From contig JBGAHD010000004.1 of the NCBI GenBank assembly GCA_044226395.1, positions 496,001 to 560,000 on the forward strand: 64,000 bases of DNA, read 5' to 3'. Origin of the DNA: JBGAHD01 sp044226395. GTDB taxonomy: Bacteria > Pseudomonadota > Gammaproteobacteria > Xanthomonadales > Ahniellaceae. Every line of letters begins with the position of its first letter. Positions within the stretch are counted from its first letter, which is position 1. The position numbers and the translations under genes are program-made. The notes beneath the pieces are model-generated. The model saw only the letters and a list, made by a program, of their open reading frames with translations, ran no database searches and was not told where the DNA came from. This document shows positions 62,524-64,000 of the stretch, piece by piece.

Positions 62524-62891
62524 ACGTGCCGCCCGATTCATCACCCGACTTGCCGCCCGCGACGCCGCCCTCGCCACCCGTCGCGCCGCGCGCGGTCGCG
62601 GCCGCGAACAAGGGTCACGCCGGCATCGGCGTCGCCATCGGCATCCTCACGCAACCCTTGACCTTGCTCATCGCGTTTCTGACGTCGAACGGCGGCCACA
62701 GTCAGGACTACACGCCCTTCATCGTGCTGGCCGTGTTCGGGCTCGTGCAGTGGCTGTACATCGTGCCCATCGGCATCGTCTTGCACGCGACGGGCAAATC
62801 GCGCACGGCGCTGGGCCTGTGGATCACCGCGGGCATCATCTTTCTGATCAACGCGGGATGTTGGGGACTGCTGGCGATCGGGAACTGGTAG
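62520..62891 (+). CDS. small membrane protein, paralogue 1
   Basis: A 123-residue protein whose ATG overlaps the radical SAM stop (ATGA). A Pro-rich cytoplasmic N-terminus of about 35 residues leads to three hydrophobic segments. The segment FGLVQWLYIVPIGIVLHATGKSRTALGLW continuing AGIIFLINAGCWGLL is shared with the next gene. No known family. Translational coupling makes it part of the Lgt-like/radical SAM operon. Confidence 0.8.
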   Translation: MNVPPDSSPDLPPATPPSPPVAPRAVAAANKGHAGIGVAIGILTQPLTLLIAFLTSNGGHSQDYTPFIVLAVFGLVQWLYIVPIGIVLHATGKSRTALGLWITAGIIFLINAGCWGLLAIGNW

Positions 62892-62934
62892 CGCGAGCGC
62901 TCAAGTCGCGCATCGAGGAAGGCGCCTCACACCC

Positions 62935-63306
62935 ATGGACGAGCATCGCGACCCGAGCGAATCCACGCCAACGACAGGCGGCCTCAAGCCGCGCAAGTAC
63001 AGCGCCGATACCGGCTACGAAGGCGCCGGCGCCGCGCTGGCCGTGGGTCTGGTGCCACTCACGGTCGTCATCAGTGTGATTTGCAGCGACCCCGTGATCG
63101 ACGCGCCCCCGTCGCTGGGCTCGTACATGCTGATGCTGTTCGGCCTGACGCAGTTCATCTACATCGCGCCGCTGAGCTGGTGGTTCTATCGGCGCGGCAA
63201 GACGCAGACGGCGCGTGGACTGTTGTCCATGGCGGGCGTGATCTTTCTATTGAACAGCGGGTGCTGGGGCTATCTTTTCGTTGTCGGCAACTTGGCGACA
63301 CGCTGA
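62935..63306 (+). CDS. small membrane protein, paralogue 2
   Basis: A 123-residue protein with GGAAGG upstream. A hydrophilic start of about 35 residues (with PRKYSADTGYEGAG) precedes three hydrophobic segments. FGLTQFIYIAP...RRGKTQTARGLL...AGVIFLLNSGCWGYL corresponds position by position to the preceding gene, so the two arose by tandem duplication. It is separated from the first copy by 43 bases and ends the operon. Confidence 0.78.
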   Translation: MDEHRDPSESTPTTGGLKPRKYSADTGYEGAGAALAVGLVPLTVVISVICSDPVIDAPPSLGSYMLMLFGLTQFIYIAPLSWWFYRRGKTQTARGLLSMAGVIFLLNSGCWGYLFVVGNLATR

Positions 63307-63364
63307 AAGCGAACCGACGCCGAGCCAAACGTTTTCAGCTCGGCGCGATGTTCGCGATCAAACT

Positions 63365-64000
63365 TCAAATCACATCGAACGGATACGACCCCCGCTCCAG
63401 GATCGCGCCGGCCAGGCCATCCATCTCGGCGTCTTCGTTGCGCTTCACGCCACGCACATTGCGCATGATGCGGCGGCGCGCCTGGCGCGCGAAGGTCAGG
63501 GCCATCATGGCCGCGTGCTTGCCGTTGGTGGCGTCGTGCTGTTCGAGGTAGGCCGCGCGGGATAGCGCGCACAGGCCGACGAACATGTCGATGGCGATGT
63601 CGCCGACGCGTTTCAATTGATACTGCTGATCAGCAATGCCCTTGCCGTATCGGCGCAGCAGTTCATCGCTGACATTGGCCAAGTCGACGACGGACTTTTC
63701 GTAGATCTGCGCGGCCTTGTGCAGGCTCGGCGACAAGCGCGAGATGATCTTGTCCGTGCCCCAGCCGGTGCTTTGGCGCAGGCGTCGGCCCGCGTAGCCG
63801 GACAACACGCCGAAGCCCTTGATCGGGTCGTTGAAGATGTGCGAGACGGCGCTCTTCAAGCCCGACAGCGAGGCGCCGACGTCCTTCAAGCCCGACAGGG
63901 CGATGTACAGGCGCAGGATTTCGTTGGTGCCTTCGAAGATCGACAGAATGCGCGAATCGCGCGTGACCTGCTCGTACGGGAACTCGCGCATGAAGCCATT
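63365..64000 (-). CDS. acyl-CoA dehydrogenase, C-terminal part (5' end outside window)
   Basis: The visible end of an acyl-CoA dehydrogenase; the frame runs off the window edge. FPYEQVTRDSRILSIFEGTNEILRLYIALSGLKD is the family's FAD/catalytic-domain end, including the IFEGTNEI signature. About 160 further residues form an extra helical domain, as in the long-chain/ACAD9-like type and in bacterial enzymes of fatty-acid beta-oxidation. Base composition is core-like. It converges on the small membrane protein genes. Confidence 0.9.
   Translation of the reverse strand, partial: NGFMREFPYEQVTRDSRILSIFEGTNEILRLYIALSGLKDVGASLSGLKSAVSHIFNDPIKGFGVLSGYAGRRLRQSTGWGTDKIISRLSPSLHKAAQIYEKSVVDLANVSDELLRRYGKGIADQQYQLKRVGDIAIDMFVGLCALSRAAYLEQHDATNGKHAAMMALTFARQARRRIMRNVRGVKRNEDAEMDGLAGAILERGSYPFDVI

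Overview
The window comes from a high-GC gammaproteobacterium, most likely of the Lysobacterales (Xanthomonadales). Pointers are the maf-rng-yhdP cluster close to tldD, the divergent pmbA/darP pair, an M2 (ACE-like) peptidase lipoprotein, a TonB-type lipoprotein with a TPR-like module, and secreted proteins ending in an F-x-D/S-G/S-F-E motif. Core genes are GC- and CGCG-rich. Three patches are visibly poorer in GC and look acquired: about 1.2-9.7 kb, 40.4-44.3 kb and 58.3-60.3 kb. No tRNA, rRNA, integrase, transposase or CRISPR array was seen.

Layout. 0-1.2 kb: the end of a membrane protein. 1.2-9.7 kb: a 2545-residue SpvB/FG-GAP/RHS polymorphic toxin, with a small exported protein overlapping its stop codon (candidate immunity gene). 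9.8-11.6 kb: an STT3/AglB-like GT-C membrane protein whose WWDYG motif is degenerate. 11.6-28.3 kb: housekeeping block pmbA, darP, tldD, yhdP, rng, maf and an RraB-like gene, interrupted by secreted FG-GAP and parallel beta-helix proteins and by a HAD/LOG pair. 28.4-30.3 kb: a NarL/DesK-type two-component system. 30.5-35.9 kb: a GNAT/HExxH pair, an M2 peptidase, a secreted protein and a Bcr/CflA-like transporter. 36-40 kb: parC and a TonB-like lipoprotein. 40-44.3 kb: small accessory genes of mixed origin. 44.3-51.7 kb: a TPR-module secreted protein, penicillin acylase, tdh, a large unknown exported protein, an AraC regulator and a membrane protein. 51.7-52.5 kb: a non-coding array of GGGTGTCC repeats. 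52.8-54.8 kb: an OmpR/EnvZ-type system. 54.8-58.3 kb: a PD40 protein, kbl with an overlapping DUF3574 lipoprotein gene, and an AAC(2')-like acetyltransferase. 59.1-60.3 kb: an unknown membrane-anchored repeat protein. 60.4-63.3 kb: a compact operon of an Lgt-like membrane enzyme, a radical SAM protein with the cysteine pattern of tetraether/membrane-spanning-lipid synthases, and two paralogous small membrane proteins. 63.4-64 kb: the C-terminal end of an acyl-CoA dehydrogenase.

How genes work together. Tdh and Kbl together convert threonine to glycine plus acetyl-CoA although their genes lie 7.5 kb apart. TldD and PmbA(TldE) form one protease. An RraB-like protein heads the maf-rng-yhdP cluster, linking a predicted RNase E-type inhibitor to RNase G. 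The candidates for an undescribed system are, first, the Lgt-like/radical SAM/small-membrane-protein operon (possible covalent joining of lipid tails) and, second, the STT3-like protein coupled to pmbA. All assignments come from reading motifs by eye; no database search was run.
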